Notes: generated by a model not told the origin, from the sequence alone. A stretch of 64,000 bases of DNA from Pseudomonadaceae bacterium (GCA_019747075.1 JAIERF010000009.1:1-64000); one strand, 5' to 3'; positions 10,285 through 22,850 are shown, numbered from the stretch's first letter. Program-made: numbers and translations.

Positions 10285-10842
10285 TTACAGGCCTTTGACC
10301 GCGTAGATGCCCGGCGCATTGCGCCAGTAACCCTTGTAGTCCATGCCATAACCGAAGATGAAACGGTCGATGCACGGCAGGCCAACGTAATCGGCTTTCA
10401 GGTCCGGGCGCGCCTTGCGATCGTGGTCCTTGTCGATCAGCACGGCGGTGTGCACCGCGCTGGCACCGGCATGCCGGCAGAAATCGATGATCGCGCCCAG
10501 GGTGTGCCCCTCGTCGAGGATGTCATCGATGATCAGCACATCGCGGTCCATAAAGGAGATTTCCGGCTTGGCCTTCCAGAACAGCTCGCCGCCGCTGGTT
10601 TCGCTGCGGTAGCGGGTGGCGTGCAGGTAGGACAATTCCAGCGGGAAATTCAGCTTGGGCAGCAGCTTGCCGGAGAAGATCAGGCCGCCATTCATCACGC
10701 AGAACACCACCGGGTTGCGCTCGGCCAGCTCGCTGTTGATCACCACGGCCATTCTCTCGATGGCCGCTTCCACCTCGGCTTCGTGGTACAGGCAATCGGC
10801 TTCCTGCATGACTTGGCGGATATGGGCGAGATCGACAGACAT
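10285..10842 (-). CDS. hpt: Hypoxanthine-guanine phosphoribosyltransferase
   Basis: PRPP motif 'DVLIIDDILDEGHTL'. Confidence 0.92.
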   Translation of the reverse strand: MSVDLAHIRQVMQEADCLYHEAEVEAAIERMAVVINSELAERNPVVFCVMNGGLIFSGKLLPKLNFPLELSYLHATRYRSETSGGELFWKAKPEISFMDRDVLIIDDILDEGHTLGAIIDFCRHAGASAVHTAVLIDKDHDRKARPDLKADYVGLPCIDRFIFGYGMDYKGYWRNAPGIYAVKGL

Positions 10843-11066
10843 GGCATTTCCTCGAAGTAGACAGGCTCTGCGCGCAGACAACCTGATCAATGTGTCAAAA
10901 TAAAAGCCGGCAAAGGTACTCACCTGCTGATCTGCGGGCAAGCCCTGGCAGACCAACGCAGAGCCACAGGATAAACGCTAAGCCCGCAAAACACCCAGCC
11001 GCCGCCTGCCCGGCGAATGCTTTACTCTAACCTTGTTAATCGCCCGCCCCGCCGGAGAGCCCCGTC

Positions 11067-11705
11067 ATGCCTACCTTCGAGATCCGCCATCCGCTGATCC
11101 GCCATAAACTCGGCCTGCTGCGCCGCGCCGATATCAGCACGAAAAACTTCCGCGAACTGGCCCAGGAAGTTGGCGCCCTGCTGACCTATGAAGCGACCAA
11201 GGACCTGCCCCTGGAAAATATCCAGATCGACGGCTGGTGCGGTCCGGTGCAGGTGGAAAAAATCTCCGGCAAGAAGATCACCGTGGTACCAATCCTGCGC
11301 GCCGGCATCGGCATGCTCGACGGCGTACTCAGCCTGATCCCCGGCGCCAAGGTCAGCGCCGTCGGCGTTGCGCGCAATGAGCAAACCCTGGAAGCGCACA
11401 CCTACCTGGAAAAACTGGTGCCGGAAATCGACGAGCGCCTGGCCCTGATCATCGACCCGATGCTGGCCACCGGCGGTTCCATGGTCGCCACCATCGACCT
11501 GCTGAAAAAAGCCGGCTGCAAGGAAATCCGCGCCATGGTGCTGGTGGCTGCTCCCGAAGGCATCCAGGCGGTCGAAGCGGCGCACCCGGACGTGGTGATC
11601 TTCACCGCCTCCATCGACCAGTGCCTGAACGAACACGGCTACATCATTCCGGGCCTGGGCGATGCCGGCGACAAGATCTTCGGCACCAAGCAAAAGGACG
11701 CCTAA
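11067..11705 (+). CDS. upp: Uracil phosphoribosyltransferase
   Basis: '[14 protein letters not shown]', '[10 protein letters not shown]', C-terminal '[17 protein letters not shown]'. Confidence 0.97.
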   Translation: MPTFEIRHPLIRHKLGLLRRADISTKNFRELAQEVGALLTYEATKDLPLENIQIDGWCGPVQVEKISGKKITVVPILRAGIGMLDGVLSLIPGAKVSAVGVARNEQTLEAHTYLEKLVPEIDERLALIIDPMLATGGSMVATIDLLKKAGCKEIRAMVLVAAPEGIQAVEAAHPDVVIFTASIDQCLNEHGYIIPGLGDAGDKIFGTKQKDA

Positions 11706-12983
11706 ATGCAGGATGAATTCAACGATCCACTCTGGCGCACGGTGCTGTCCGGCGCGCAGATGCTCTTCGTGGCCTTCGGCGCCCTGGTGCTGATGCCGCT
11801 GATTACCGGCCTGGACCCTAACGTCGCGCTGTTTACTGCAGGCCTTGGCACCCTCCTGTTTCAGGTGGTCACCGGCCGCCAGGTGCCGGTATTCCTGGCC
11901 TCCAGCTTTGCGTTTATCACCCCGATTATTCTCGCCAAAGGCCAGTTCGGCCTGGCCGCGACCATGGGCGGGGTGATGGCCGCCGGCTTCGTGTACACCT
12001 TCCTCGGCCTGGCAGTGAAGATCAAAGGCACCGGTTTTATCGACCGCATGCTGCCGCCAGTGGTCATCGGCCCGGTGATCATTTCCATCGGCCTGGCCAT
12101 GGCACCGATTGCCGCCAATATGGCCATGGGCAAGAGTGGCGACGGCGCGGAACTGATCCCTTACCGCACCGCCATGCTGATTTCCATGCCAGCGCTGCTC
12201 ACCACCCTGATCGTCGCAGTGTTCGGCAAAGGCATCTTCCGCCTGGTGCCGATCATCTCCGGGGTGCTGGTGGGCTTTGCTCTGTAGTTCTATTTCGGCG
12301 TGGTCGACACGGCCAAGATTGCCGCCGCACCCTGGCTGGCACTGCCGAACTTCACCGCCCCGGAATTCAACTGGCAAGCGATCCTGTTTATCGTGCCCGT
12401 GGCCCTGGCACCGGCCATCGAACACATCGGCGGAGTGATCGCGGTAGGCAGCGTCACCGGCCGTGACTACCTGAAGAAACCCGGCCTACACCGCACCCTG
12501 CTCGGTGACGGCATCGCCACCACCGCCGCCGGCCTGTTTGGCGGCCCGCCCAACACCACCTACGCCGAAGTCACCGGCGCGGTGATGCTGACCAAGAACT
12601 ACAACCCGAAGATCATGACCTGGGCGGCGATTTTCGCCATCAGCCTGGCCTTTATCGGCAAGTTCGGCGCCCTGCTGCAGAGCATTCCAGTGCCGGTCAT
12701 GGGCGGCATCCTGTGCCTGCTGTTCGGCTCGATTGCCGCCGTGGGGATGAACACCCTGATCCGCCACAAAGTCGATCTGGCCGAAGCACGCAACCTGGTG
12801 ATCGTCTCCGTGACCCTGGTGTTCGGTATCGGTGGCGTGCTGGTCGGCACCGGCACCGGCCCGGACGATGTCGGCCTGAAGGGCATTGCCCTGTGCGCCA
12901 TCGTCGCCATCGCCCTCAACCTGCTGTTGCCGGGCAATGACAGCTGGAAGAACAAAGCCCTGGACGACCACCCAGACATCTAA
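11706..12983 (+). pseudogene. uraA: Uracil:proton symporter gene interrupted by an in-frame TAG
   Basis: ORFs 11706..12287 and 12300..12983 share one frame; only the TAG at 12285-12287 separates them; 'SGVLVGFAL[*]FYFGVVDTAK'. Confidence 0.88.
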
Positions 12984-13016
12984 CCCAGATGCCCTGTGGG
13001 TCAATTTGAGAGAATA

Positions 13017-13045
13017 AAAAAAGCCCCGCGAGGGGCTTTTTTGCG
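13017..13045 (+). terminator. Rho-independent terminator
   Basis: aaaaaagccccgcgaggggctttttt. Confidence 0.88.
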
Positions 13046-13060
13046 TCTGCGCTTAACCGC

Positions 13061-14404
13061 TCAACTGCGTCCCGGCTGCGCTGCCCACTGCTGCAAATGC
13101 AGCACGCTCTCGCGATAGGGCTGCAAGCCTTTAGCCAGCAGAAACAGCGAACTCGCTACCGCCAGGGTGCTGACGATCAGCAGCGAATAGCGCAGCGCTT
13201 GGTCATCGGCAAACAGGTAGTCGGTCACCAGCGCCACCGCCGTCGGGCCGATACCCAGGCCGATCAGGGTAATCACAAACAGGTAGATGGCCGACGCCTG
13301 GCCCCGCATGGCGCTGGGCATGATTTCCTGAATCGCCGCCGGGGCCACGCCAAACGGCATGCTCAGGCAGAACACCGTGGGCGCCATCAGCACCGCCGCC
13401 CACAGGGCATTGTCCATCAGCGGAAAACTCGCCACACACGGCAACGCAGCCATCGCCGCATACAGGCCGACACGCATATTGGCGTCCGTGCGCCCGCGCT
13501 TGGCCATCCAGTCCGCCAGGCGCCCGCCAAAGACGATACCCAGACAGCCAAAGACCGCCACGATGCTGCCATACACCACGCCCACATGACCGGCATCCCA
13601 GCCATAGGTGCGAATAAAAAAGGTCGGAATCCACGCCGCACTGCCGTAGCCAGCAAAGGCCAGGCCGGCAAAGCCGAAGTTGTGGTACAGCACCGTGCGC
13701 CGATTGGCACGCAGGTAGCGCCCAACCTCAATCAACGGCACCGCCACCCCGGCCCCCACACCACGCCGCGCTGGCTCCCGCACGGCCAGCAGCAACAGGG
13801 TAAACAACACGCCGGCGGCACCGAGAATGAGGAAGATCAACTGCCACGGGCGCACCTCGCCCAGCACCGGCAGCAACACATCGCCCTGGGCCGAGGCGAA
13901 CTTGATCACCAAGCCACCCAGCAGGAACGCCAGCCCGGAGCCCAGGTACACGCCCATGGAATAGACACTGATGGCCGTGGCCCGGCGTTCGGCCGGGAAG
14001 CTGTCGGCAATCAGCGAATAGGCGGCCGGCGACAAGGCCGCCTCGCCGACGCCGACACCAATCCGACAAAGCAGAAATTGCCAGTACAGCCGCGCCATAC
14101 CGCAGGCTGCGGTCATCGCACTCCAGAACAGCACGCCGATGGCAATCAAGCCGCGCCGGCTCTTGGTATCAGCCAGACGCCCCAGCGGAATGCCGCACAC
14201 GGTATAGAACAGCGCGAAGGACAAGCCCATCAACAGGCTCATCTGGGTATCGCTGATCACCAGGTCACGACGGATAGGCCCAACCAGCAGATTGAGAATC
14301 TGCCGGTCAATAAACGACAGCACATAGGCCAGCATGAGGATGGCCACGGTGCTCCAGGCACGCAGGCTGGAGGGGTAAGCAGAATTATTATTGTTGTTCG
14401 CCAC
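13061..14404 (-). CDS. MFS transporter (spinster-like)
   Basis: 'LAYVLSFIDRQILNLLVGPIRRDL...LGRLADTKSRR'. Confidence 0.9.
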   Translation of the reverse strand: MANNNNNSAYPSSLRAWSTVAILMLAYVLSFIDRQILNLLVGPIRRDLVISDTQMSLLMGLSFALFYTVCGIPLGRLADTKSRRGLIAIGVLFWSAMTAACGMARLYWQFLLCRIGVGVGEAALSPAAYSLIADSFPAERRATAISVYSMGVYLGSGLAFLLGGLVIKFASAQGDVLLPVLGEVRPWQLIFLILGAAGVLFTLLLLAVREPARRGVGAGVAVPLIEVGRYLRANRRTVLYHNFGFAGLAFAGYGSAAWIPTFFIRTYGWDAGHVGVVYGSIVAVFGCLGIVFGGRLADWMAKRGRTDANMRVGLYAAMAALPCVASFPLMDNALWAAVLMAPTVFCLSMPFGVAPAAIQEIMPSAMRGQASAIYLFVITLIGLGIGPTAVALVTDYLFADDQALRYSLLIVSTLAVASSLFLLAKGLQPYRESVLHLQQWAAQPGRS

Positions 14405-14549
14405 GCACGTTCTCCTGGGCCACGTTGCACGCGACCCGACGGTTGAAAGTGCGCCCAGCTTAGCCGTAGCGAACGCGGCGCTAATACCGTTCGCCGGCCT
14501 TATCCAGCCGGCGAATACAGCACGCGCCCTTGCGCGAATGACTCGCAGG

Positions 14550-15575
14550 TCACAAGGCTTGCGGCGCGCGCTCGCAGAGGCTGTTAAGCGCCGGGCCCCA
14601 GGCCGGGTGATCGTTCAGGCAGGGCACCAGCAGCAGCTCTTCACCGCCGGCGGCGAGGAACTCTTCACGGCCGCGAATACCGATTTCCTCCAGGGTTTCG
14701 ATGCAATCGGCGACAAACGCCGGGCACATCACCAGCAGTTTTTTCACCCCCTGGCCGGCCAGCTCGTGCAAACGTGCCTCGGTGTAGGGCTCGATCCACT
14801 TGGCCCGGCCCAGGCGTGACTGGAAGGACACCGACCATTGCTCAGGCTTGAGCCCTAGTTGCGCGGCAAACAGCTCGGCGCTGCGCAGGCACTGGGCGCG
14901 GTAACACACAGCGAGCAGCTCAGGCGTTGCATTACGGCAGCAGTCTGGGCCTTTCAAACATTGCCCACCCGTGGGGTCGAGCTTGTGCAGGTGACGCTCG
15001 GGCAAGCCGTGAAAGCTCAGCAGCAGGTGATCGAAGCCCTCCTGCAGATGGGGCTTGGCGCTCTCGGCCAGGGCGGCAATGTATTCCGGCTGCTGGTAGA
15101 ACGGCTGGAGAATGGCAAATTGCATCGCCAGTTGGTGCTCGCGCACCACCCGCTTGGCCTCTTCAATCACCGTGGTCACGGTGCTGTCGGCAAACTGCGG
15201 ATACAGCGGTGCTAGCGTGACCTGGCGGATGCCCTGACTGGCCAGGCGCAGCAGTACGCTCTCGATCGACGGCTCGCCGTAACGCATCGCCAGCTCCACC
15301 GGACCATGGCGCCACTGCCCCTGCATCTGGGTTTGCAGGCGGCGGCTGAGGGCCACCAGCGGCGAGCCTTCATCCCACCAGATCGAGGCATAGGCATGGG
15401 CCGACGCCGCAGGACGCTTCCACAGGATCAGCGACACCAGCAACCGGCGCACCGGCCATGGCAGGTCGATGACATAGGGGTCCATGAGAAACTGATTGAG
15501 GTAGCGACGCACATCCGCCACCTCAGTCGAGGCCGGCGAACCCAGGTTGACCAGCAACAGCGCGTGATCGGTCAT
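14550..15575 (-). CDS. hemH: Ferrochelatase
   Basis: '[10 protein letters not shown]', '[18 protein letters not shown]', '[15 protein letters not shown]'. Confidence 0.96.
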   Translation of the reverse strand: MTDHALLLVNLGSPASTEVADVRRYLNQFLMDPYVIDLPWPVRRLLVSLILWKRPAASAHAYASIWWDEGSPLVALSRRLQTQMQGQWRHGPVELAMRYGEPSIESVLLRLASQGIRQVTLAPLYPQFADSTVTTVIEEAKRVVREHQLAMQFAILQPFYQQPEYIAALAESAKPHLQEGFDHLLLSFHGLPERHLHKLDPTGGQCLKGPDCCRNATPELLAVCYRAQCLRSAELFAAQLGLKPEQWSVSFQSRLGRAKWIEPYTEARLHELAGQGVKKLLVMCPAFVADCIETLEEIGIRGREEFLAAGGEELLLVPCLNDHPAWGPALNSLCERAPQAL

Positions 15576-16483
15576 GCAGCATCCTTATGGCCAAGAAGAT
15601 CGTTCAAGGCCTCATCCAAGTCGGTAAAACGGAAAGTGAAACCGGCCGCCGTCAGTCGTTCCGGCAATGCTCGCTGGCCGCCGAGCAACAGGCCACTTAA
15701 TTCGCCCAGGCCCAGGCGCAACACCCAGGCCGGCATCGGCAGCAGCGCCGGACGATGCCAGGCGCGGCCCAAGGCCCGCGAAAAATCCAGATTGCGGGCC
15801 GGTGCCGGCGCGCAGGCATTATAAGGACCGCGAGCAGCGTCGTGCTGCAAGAGAAAATCGATCAGGGCAATTTGGTCCTGCAAGTGAATCCACGGCATCC
15901 ATTGCCGACCATCGCCCAGCGGCCCACCCAGGCCCAGCTTGAACGGCAGGCGCAAACGGCCGAGAAAACCACCCTCGGCCGCCAATACCAGCCCCGTGCG
16001 CAGCAACACCACGCGCATGCCCAGGGCCTCACCCGCCAACGCCGCCGCCTCCCAAGCCGCACACAGCTGGCTGGCGAAGTCATTGCCGACCGGCGCCATC
16101 GTCTCGTTCAAGGTTTGCTCGCCGCCATCGCCGTACCAGCCCACTGCCGAGCCGGAGAGCAACACTCGCGGCCGATCGGCGCGAGTGCCGAGCCAAGCCA
16201 GCAACTGCTCCGTCAGGGCCACGCGACTGGCCAGCAGAACGGCCTTGCGCTTGTTCGTCCAGGGCCGATCGGCAATCGGCGCGCCGGCCAGATTAACCAC
16301 CGCATCCAGGTGTTCGTCGGCCAACTCCTCAAGCCGGGCAATGGCCCGCACCCCGGCGCCGCACAGACGCGCGACCTGCTCGGGCTGACGACTCCACACC
16401 ACCAGCTGATGGCCCTGGGCATGCCAGTGACGGCACAGCGCGCGACCAATCAGGCCCGTACCACCGGTCAGCAATATCTGCAT
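15572..16483 (-). CDS. TIGR01777 family NAD-dependent epimerase-like oxidoreductase
   Basis: '[20 protein letters not shown]', '[19 protein letters not shown]'. Confidence 0.92.
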   Translation of the reverse strand: MQILLTGGTGLIGRALCRHWHAQGHQLVVWSRQPEQVARLCGAGVRAIARLEELADEHLDAVVNLAGAPIADRPWTNKRKAVLLASRVALTEQLLAWLGTRADRPRVLLSGSAVGWYGDGGEQTLNETMAPVGNDFASQLCAAWEAAALAGEALGMRVVLLRTGLVLAAEGGFLGRLRLPFKLGLGGPLGDGRQWMPWIHLQDQIALIDFLLQHDAARGPYNACAPAPARNLDFSRALGRAWHRPALLPMPAWVLRLGLGELSGLLLGGQRALPERLTAAGFTFRFTDLDEALNDLLGHKDAA

Positions 16484-16553
16484 GGCATCTTCCTCCCACA
16501 AGCTAAAGCACTGACTAGTCTGATGAGTAGACAGGTAAGCGCAGCGCACATAC

Positions 16554-16579
16554 TTATACAAAAATAGCAGATTGTATAA
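16554..16579. promoter_or_regulatory. Perfect inverted repeat TTATACAA-N10-TTGTATAA in the divergent promoter; candidate MerR/LitR-type operator
   Basis: ttatacaaaaatagcagattgtataa; right arm overlaps a tataat -10-like hexamer (16575-16580). Confidence 0.65.
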
Positions 16580-16621
16580 TTACCGTCCAAGACTTAACCT
16601 GCAGCTACAGCTACGAGGTAA

Positions 16622-17607
<986 letters not shown>

Positions 17608-17608
<1 letters not shown>

Positions 17609-17823
17609 TGCGGCGCCTGAATCCCAACAAGCTGATGCTATCGAAATGGACGGCAGCCCGCCCGCAGAACCGCGAAAAACACTTTCTGGTCAACGAACTG
17701 TTATGCGATGAAGCCGGCACCGTGCTGCAGGTCGAACTGCAGGCGGTGCTGACCCGGCGCAGCGAACAGATCGACTGGCGTCAACTGCAAGACGACGAGG
17801 TCTGGTTAAGCGGCTGGCAGTAA
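17608..17823 (+). CDS. TIGR02450 family Trp-rich protein
   Basis: 'MRRLNPNKLMLSKWTAARPQNREKHFLV'. Confidence 0.9.
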
Positions 17824-17840
17824 CGCCAGCCGCTCAGCTG

Positions 17841-19319
17841 CTAGCGGCGCTTGCCGCCCAGCAACGACCCCAGCAAGCCACGCACCAGCTCGCGACCGAC
17901 CTGATTGGCCACCTGCCGCACGGCCGTCTTCAGGGCCTGGCTGGCGAGACTGCCGAGCATGCCGCCGGCCATTTCGGTCAGGCTGTCACCGGCCTCGGCC
18001 GGTTTGGCGGGTGGCGCCGTTGGGGTTTGCGCCGCCCGCTCCAGCAGCAACTCATAGGCCGACTCGCGATCAATCGCCCGATCATAACGACCGGCTTGCG
18101 GCGACTGACGGACCAATTGCGCACGCTCGGCCTCGCTCAACGGACCGATGCGCGACTGCGGCGGCGCAATGGCCACGCGCTGAACCATGGCCGGCGTACC
18201 TTTGTCTTCCAGGGTGCCAACCAAGGCTTCACCGATACCCAGCTCAGTCAGCACCGCCAGAGTGTCGAAGGCAGGATTGGGGCGAAACCCATCGGCCACC
18301 GCGCGCAAGGATTTCTGCTCCTTGGCGGTAAAGGCGCGCAAGCCATGCTGGATGCGCAAGCCCAGCTGGGCCAGCACTTCATCGGGCAAATCGGCCGGTG
18401 ACTGGGTGACGAAAAACACCCCCACGCCCTTGGAGCGAATCAACCGCACCACCTGCTGCAAACGCTCCTGCAAGACCTTGGGCGTGTCGGCAAAGAGCAG
18501 GTGAGCCTCATCAAAAAACAGCGCCAGCAGCGGCTTGTCAGCATCGCCGCGCTCGGGCAACTGCTCGAACAGCTCGGCCAGCAGCCACAACAGGAAGGTC
18601 GCATAAACCTTCGGCGCCTCATGCACCAGGCGACTGGCGTCGAGCAAGTGAATGCGTCCACGGCCATCGGCCTCGGTGCGCAGAATGTCTTCCAGCTGCA
18701 ACGCCGGCTCGCCAAACAACGCTTCCACGCCCTGCTGCTCCAGGGTCGCCAGACGCCGTAGCAAGGCCTGGCCGGATGCGCCGGTAAACAGCGGTTTGTC
18801 CTCGCCGAGCATTTCAGGGTGGGTCGCCAGGTGATTGAGCAGCGCCTTCAAATCCTTCAGGTCGAGCAACAACAGGCCTTCGCGATCCGCCACCTTGAAA
18901 GTTGCATACAGTGCCGCCTGCTGGCTGTCGCTCAGCTCCAACAAGTTGCCCAACAACAGCGGGCCCAGCTCGCTCAGGGTGGTGCGCAGGGGATGACCAC
19001 TCTCGCCATTGACGTCCCACAAGGTCACCGGATAACCGTGAGGCTGGTGCTTCAGCCAGGGCATGCTGGCAATCCGCTCGGCGATCTTGCCTTGCGGGTT
19101 GCCGCTGGCGCCCAGCCCACACAAGTCGCCTTTGACGTCGGCGGCAAACACTGCCACGCCGGCGTCGCTGAACGCCTCGGCGAGGCGCTGTAGGGTCACG
19201 GTCTTGCCGGTGCCGGTGGCACCGGCAATCAGACCATGGCGGTTGCACAAGCGCAGGGACTGAGCCACCGGCTGCCCCGCCAGATCGCCACCGAGTACAA
19301 ATGCGACATTTTCAGTCAT
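17841..19319 (-). CDS. HerA-like / DUF853 ATPase
   Basis: 'NRHGLIAGATGTGKTVTLQ' Walker A; 'LALFFDEAHLLF' Walker B. Confidence 0.9.
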   Translation of the reverse strand: MTENVAFVLGGDLAGQPVAQSLRLCNRHGLIAGATGTGKTVTLQRLAEAFSDAGVAVFAADVKGDLCGLGASGNPQGKIAERIASMPWLKHQPHGYPVTLWDVNGESGHPLRTTLSELGPLLLGNLLELSDSQQAALYATFKVADREGLLLLDLKDLKALLNHLATHPEMLGEDKPLFTGASGQALLRRLATLEQQGVEALFGEPALQLEDILRTEADGRGRIHLLDASRLVHEAPKVYATFLLWLLAELFEQLPERGDADKPLLALFFDEAHLLFADTPKVLQERLQQVVRLIRSKGVGVFFVTQSPADLPDEVLAQLGLRIQHGLRAFTAKEQKSLRAVADGFRPNPAFDTLAVLTELGIGEALVGTLEDKGTPAMVQRVAIAPPQSRIGPLSEAERAQLVRQSPQAGRYDRAIDRESAYELLLERAAQTPTAPPAKPAEAGDSLTEMAGGMLGSLASQALKTAVRQVANQVGRELVRGLLGSLLGGKRR

Positions 19320-19435
19320 CTTGCCTTCCCTTGGGTTAAAGCTTTACTGGATATATGCCGAGACATACAGCATAGCCGTAGTGCCTGCCCGCCTGAACAG
19401 GCCGTCTTCTAACAAACATAACCGCGGTCATTGCC

Positions 19436-21307
19436 ATGAACCTGAAATTTCGCCAGAAAATCTTGCTTGCAGCCTCCCTGGTGGTCGCTGCTGCCTTCTC
19501 GCTGTTCACCTTGTTCGGCGACTATCAACAACGCAACGCCATCAGCAGTGACCTGGACAGCTACATGACGGAAATGGGTACGGTGACTGCCCACAACATT
19601 GAAAGCTGGTTGTCGGGACGCATCCTCCTGGTGGAAAGTGCCTCGCAAACCATCGCCGGCAACCCGGCGGCGGATGCTGTTGGCCGCCTGCTGGAACAAA
19701 AAGCCCTGGCCTCGACCTTTATCTACAGCTACCTGGGCAGCGCCGACGGCAGCTTCACCATGCGCCCCAACGACGACATGCCGGCCGACTACGACCCGCG
19801 CACCCGCCCTTGGTACAAGGACGCCATGACCGCCGGCGGCACCACCCTGACCGAACCCTATATCGATGCCGCCACCAAGCAACTGATCATCACCATTGCC
19901 ACCCCTGCCCAGGCGACAGGCGTGGTCGGCGGTGACCTGAGCCTGCAGACCCTGGTGCAGATCATCAATTCCCTGGACTTCGACGGCATGGGCTATGCCT
20001 TCCTAGTCAGCTCCGACGGCAAGATTCTGGTGCACCCGAACCAGGATCTGGTGATGAAAAGCCTGCGTGATGTGTTCCCCAAAGACACCCCGCGCATCAC
20101 CCAGGAGCTCAGCGAAGTCGAACTGGACGGCGTGACCCGCCTGCTGACCTTCGCCCCGGTCAAAGGCCTGCCAGGCGTGACCTGGCATGTCGGCCTGAGC
20201 ATCGACAAGGCCAAGGCCTACGCCATGCTCAGCACCTTCCGCACCTCGGCCATCATCGCCATGGTCATCGCAGTGGTCAGCATCATCTTCCTGCTGAGCC
20301 TGTTGATTCAGGTGCTGATGCGTCCCTTGCGCATCATGGGTAAAGCCATGCAGGACATCGCCCAGGGCGAAGGCGATCTGACCAAGCGCCTGGAGATTCA
20401 TTCGCAAGATGAGTTCGGCCAGATGGCCGGCTCCTTCAACCAGTTCGTCGAGCGGATTCACAGCTCGATCCGCGAAGTGTCCTCGACCACCGGCCGCCTC
20501 AACGAAGTGGCCAAACTGGTGGTCAACGCCTCGACGTCATCGATGGCCAACTCCGATGAGCAGGCCAACCGCACCCACAGCGTGGCCGCCGCCATCAATG
20601 AGCTGGGCGCTGCCGCCCAGGAGATCGCCCGCAACGCGGCGCAAGCCTCGAACCAGGCCTCCGATGCCCGCCATCTGGCCGAAGATGGCCGTCAGGTGGT
20701 GCAGAAGACCATCGTCGCCATGAGCGAACTGTCGAGCAAGATCAGCGCCTCGTGCAGCAACATCGAGACCCTCAACGGTAAGACGGTGAATATCGGTCAG
20801 ATCCTCGAAGTGATCAAAAGCATTTCCCAGCAAACCAACCTGCTGGCCCTCAACGCCGCCATCGAGGCAGCCCGCGCCGGCGAAGCCGGCCGTGGTTTTG
20901 CCGTGGTTGCCGACGAAGTGCGCAACCTCGCCCACCGCACCCAGGAATCGGCACAAGAAATCCAGCAGATGATCGAAGAGCTGCAGGTTGGCTCGCGCGA
21001 CTCGGTCATCACCATGACCGAAAGCCAGCGCTACAGCGAAGAGAGTGTGGAGATCGCCAACCAGGCCGGCGAACGCCTGAGCAGCGTCACCGAGCGGATC
21101 GGCGAAATCGATGGGATGAACCAGTCGGTGGCCACCGCCACCGAAGAACAGACCTCGGTGGTGGAATCGCTGAACGTCGATATCACCGAGATCAACACCC
21201 TCAACCAGCATGGGGTGGAAAACCTGCAAGCCACCCTGCGCGCCTGTGATGACCTGCAACAGCAGGCCACTCGCCTCAAGCAGCTGGTGGACAGCTTCCG
21301 GATCTGA
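19436..21307 (+). CDS. Methyl-accepting chemotaxis protein with periplasmic dCache-type domain
   Basis: N-terminal TM, '[30 protein letters not shown]', HAMP and MCP signal domain. Confidence 0.95.
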   Translation: MNLKFRQKILLAASLVVAAAFSLFTLFGDYQQRNAISSDLDSYMTEMGTVTAHNIESWLSGRILLVESASQTIAGNPAADAVGRLLEQKALASTFIYSYLGSADGSFTMRPNDDMPADYDPRTRPWYKDAMTAGGTTLTEPYIDAATKQLIITIATPAQATGVVGGDLSLQTLVQIINSLDFDGMGYAFLVSSDGKILVHPNQDLVMKSLRDVFPKDTPRITQELSEVELDGVTRLLTFAPVKGLPGVTWHVGLSIDKAKAYAMLSTFRTSAIIAMVIAVVSIIFLLSLLIQVLMRPLRIMGKAMQDIAQGEGDLTKRLEIHSQDEFGQMAGSFNQFVERIHSSIREVSSTTGRLNEVAKLVVNASTSSMANSDEQANRTHSVAAAINELGAAAQEIARNAAQASNQASDARHLAEDGRQVVQKTIVAMSELSSKISASCSNIETLNGKTVNIGQILEVIKSISQQTNLLALNAAIEAARAGEAGRGFAVVADEVRNLAHRTQESAQEIQQMIEELQVGSRDSVITMTESQRYSEESVEIANQAGERLSSVTERIGEIDGMNQSVATATEEQTSVVESLNVDITEINTLNQHGVENLQATLRACDDLQQQATRLKQLVDSFRI

Positions 21308-21315
21308 CTCCGGCC

Positions 21316-21522
21316 TCAGCCCGCCTCGCCCGTATCGGGTGTGGCGGGCGGCGGCACCGGCAGTCCGGGCGGCTGCTGCAATTGCTGCCACAGCGCCGCC
21401 GCCTCGGCGAACTCGGCGCCATCTTCCTCAGTCAACGCATCCGGATCGTAGCGACGCGTACAGCCCTCGCCAATCATTTGCGGTGCATGTGCCGCACCGC
21501 GGGCCAATGGATCGCTCATCAA
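21316..21522 (-). CDS. Small hypothetical protein
   Basis: 68 aa ORF filling the gap between annotated genes. Confidence 0.45.
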   Translation of the reverse strand: MMSDPLARGAAHAPQMIGEGCTRRYDPDALTEEDGAEFAEAAALWQQLQQPPGLPVPPPATPDTGEAG

Positions 21523-21554
21523 GCGCTACTCCGCGTCAGCCAAACAACCCAACC

Positions 21555-21971
21555 CTAACGCCCATCGCGCTGGGCGAAAGCCTTGATTGCGCGCAGCACA
21601 TCATTGCGGCTGACCAGCCCCAGCAAACGGCCATCCTCGACCACCGGCAGTCGATGTCGACCGCCGTCGATAAAGCGTTCCGCCACTTCGATGATATCCG
21701 CTTCCGGACCGACGCTTTCTACGGCAGTGTCCATATAGGCTGCCACGGTGCCGCCCACGGAATCGTAATAAGACCCCGAGAGCATACCGCGCAGGCAGTC
21801 GCCTTCAGACAGCAGACCGATCAGCACGCCGTGTTCATCAACCACCGCTGCCGCCGACAAGCGATGCTCCAGCAACAGCTCTATCGCACGCATAAGATCC
21901 GTATCGGCACGGAAACTCAGCGGATGGCGCGGCATGCAATCGCGCACCTTGATTGACTTCAGCATTGCCAA
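21555..21971 (-). CDS. CBS domain protein
   Basis: Two CBS repeats: 'VKVRDCMPRHPLSFRADTDLMRAIELLLEHRLSAAAVVDEHG'-like and 'HRLPVVEDGRLLGLVSRNDVLRAI'. Confidence 0.9.
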   Translation of the reverse strand: MAMLKSIKVRDCMPRHPLSFRADTDLMRAIELLLEHRLSAAAVVDEHGVLIGLLSEGDCLRGMLSGSYYDSVGGTVAAYMDTAVESVGPEADIIEVAERFIDGGRHRLPVVEDGRLLGLVSRNDVLRAIKAFAQRDGR

Positions 21972-21998
21972 TTCCTTGAACTACAGCCCGGTTGTCGA

Positions 21999-22850
21999 TC
22001 AGTCGAACAACACGGTCTTGTTGTTATGGACCAATACCCGATCTTCCAAGTGGAAGCGTAGACCACGGGCCAACACCCTTTTTTCCACATCCTTGCCCAG
22101 GCGCACCATGTCTTCGATGCTGTCGCGGTGCGTTACCCGCGCCACGTCCTGCTCGATGATCGGACCGGCATCCAGCTCTTCGGTGACGTAGTGGCAGGTG
22201 GCACCGATCAGCTTGACCCCGCGCAAGGAGGCCTGATGGTAAGGCTTGGCGCCGACAAATGAGGGCAAGAAGCTGTGGTGGATATTGATCACCCGGTGGG
22301 CGAACGCCTGGCACAGCTGCGGCGGAAGGATTTGCATGTAGCGCGCCAGCACCACGGCATCGGCCTCGCAGGCCTCAACCAGGCGCGACACTTCGGCAAA
22401 CGCCGGCTGCTTGTCCTGCGGATCGACCGGCACATGGTGAAACGGAATGCCGTGCCACTCGACCATGCTGCGCAAATCATCGTGATTGGAAATCACGCAG
22501 GGAATCTCGCAGTCCAGCTCGCCACTGTGCCAACGGTGCAGCAGGTCCGCCAGGCAGTGCGACTCACGGCTGGCCATCAGCACCACGCGCTTCTTCTGCG
22601 CCGAATCGGTGACCCGCCAATCCATCGAGAACTCACGGGCAATCGGGGCAAAGGCCTGACGAAACGCGGGCAAATCAAATGGCAGAGAGTCGGCGCGAAT
22701 TTCATGGCGCATAAAGAACCAGCCACTGTGGCTGTCTGAATGATGGCTCGCCTCGGTAATCCAGCCGTTATAGGTGGCCAGAAAGTTACTGACCTTGGCG
22801 ACGATACCTACGCCGTCCGGGCAGGCTATAACCAGGCGAAAAGTGCGCAT
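21999..22850 (-). CDS. purU: Formyltetrahydrofolate deformylase
   Basis: N-terminal ACT-like domain and 'NIHHSFLPSFVGAKPYHQASLRGVKLIGATCHYVTEELDAGPII'. Confidence 0.95.
   Translation of the reverse strand: MRTFRLVIACPDGVGIVAKVSNFLATYNGWITEASHHSDSHSGWFFMRHEIRADSLPFDLPAFRQAFAPIAREFSMDWRVTDSAQKKRVVLMASRESHCLADLLHRWHSGELDCEIPCVISNHDDLRSMVEWHGIPFHHVPVDPQDKQPAFAEVSRLVEACEADAVVLARYMQILPPQLCQAFAHRVINIHHSFLPSFVGAKPYHQASLRGVKLIGATCHYVTEELDAGPIIEQDVARVTHRDSIEDMVRLGKDVEKRVLARGLRFHLEDRVLVHNNKTVLFD

Noticed and set aside
11022-12425. 467 aa minus-strand ORF
   Set aside because: Antisense of upp/uraA. It spans the uraA amber codon but shows no recognisable family, so it is not a better explanation than a uraA lesion.
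13097-14446. 449 aa plus-strand ORF
   Set aside because: Antisense of the MFS transporter; Gln/His/Arg-rich shadow frame.
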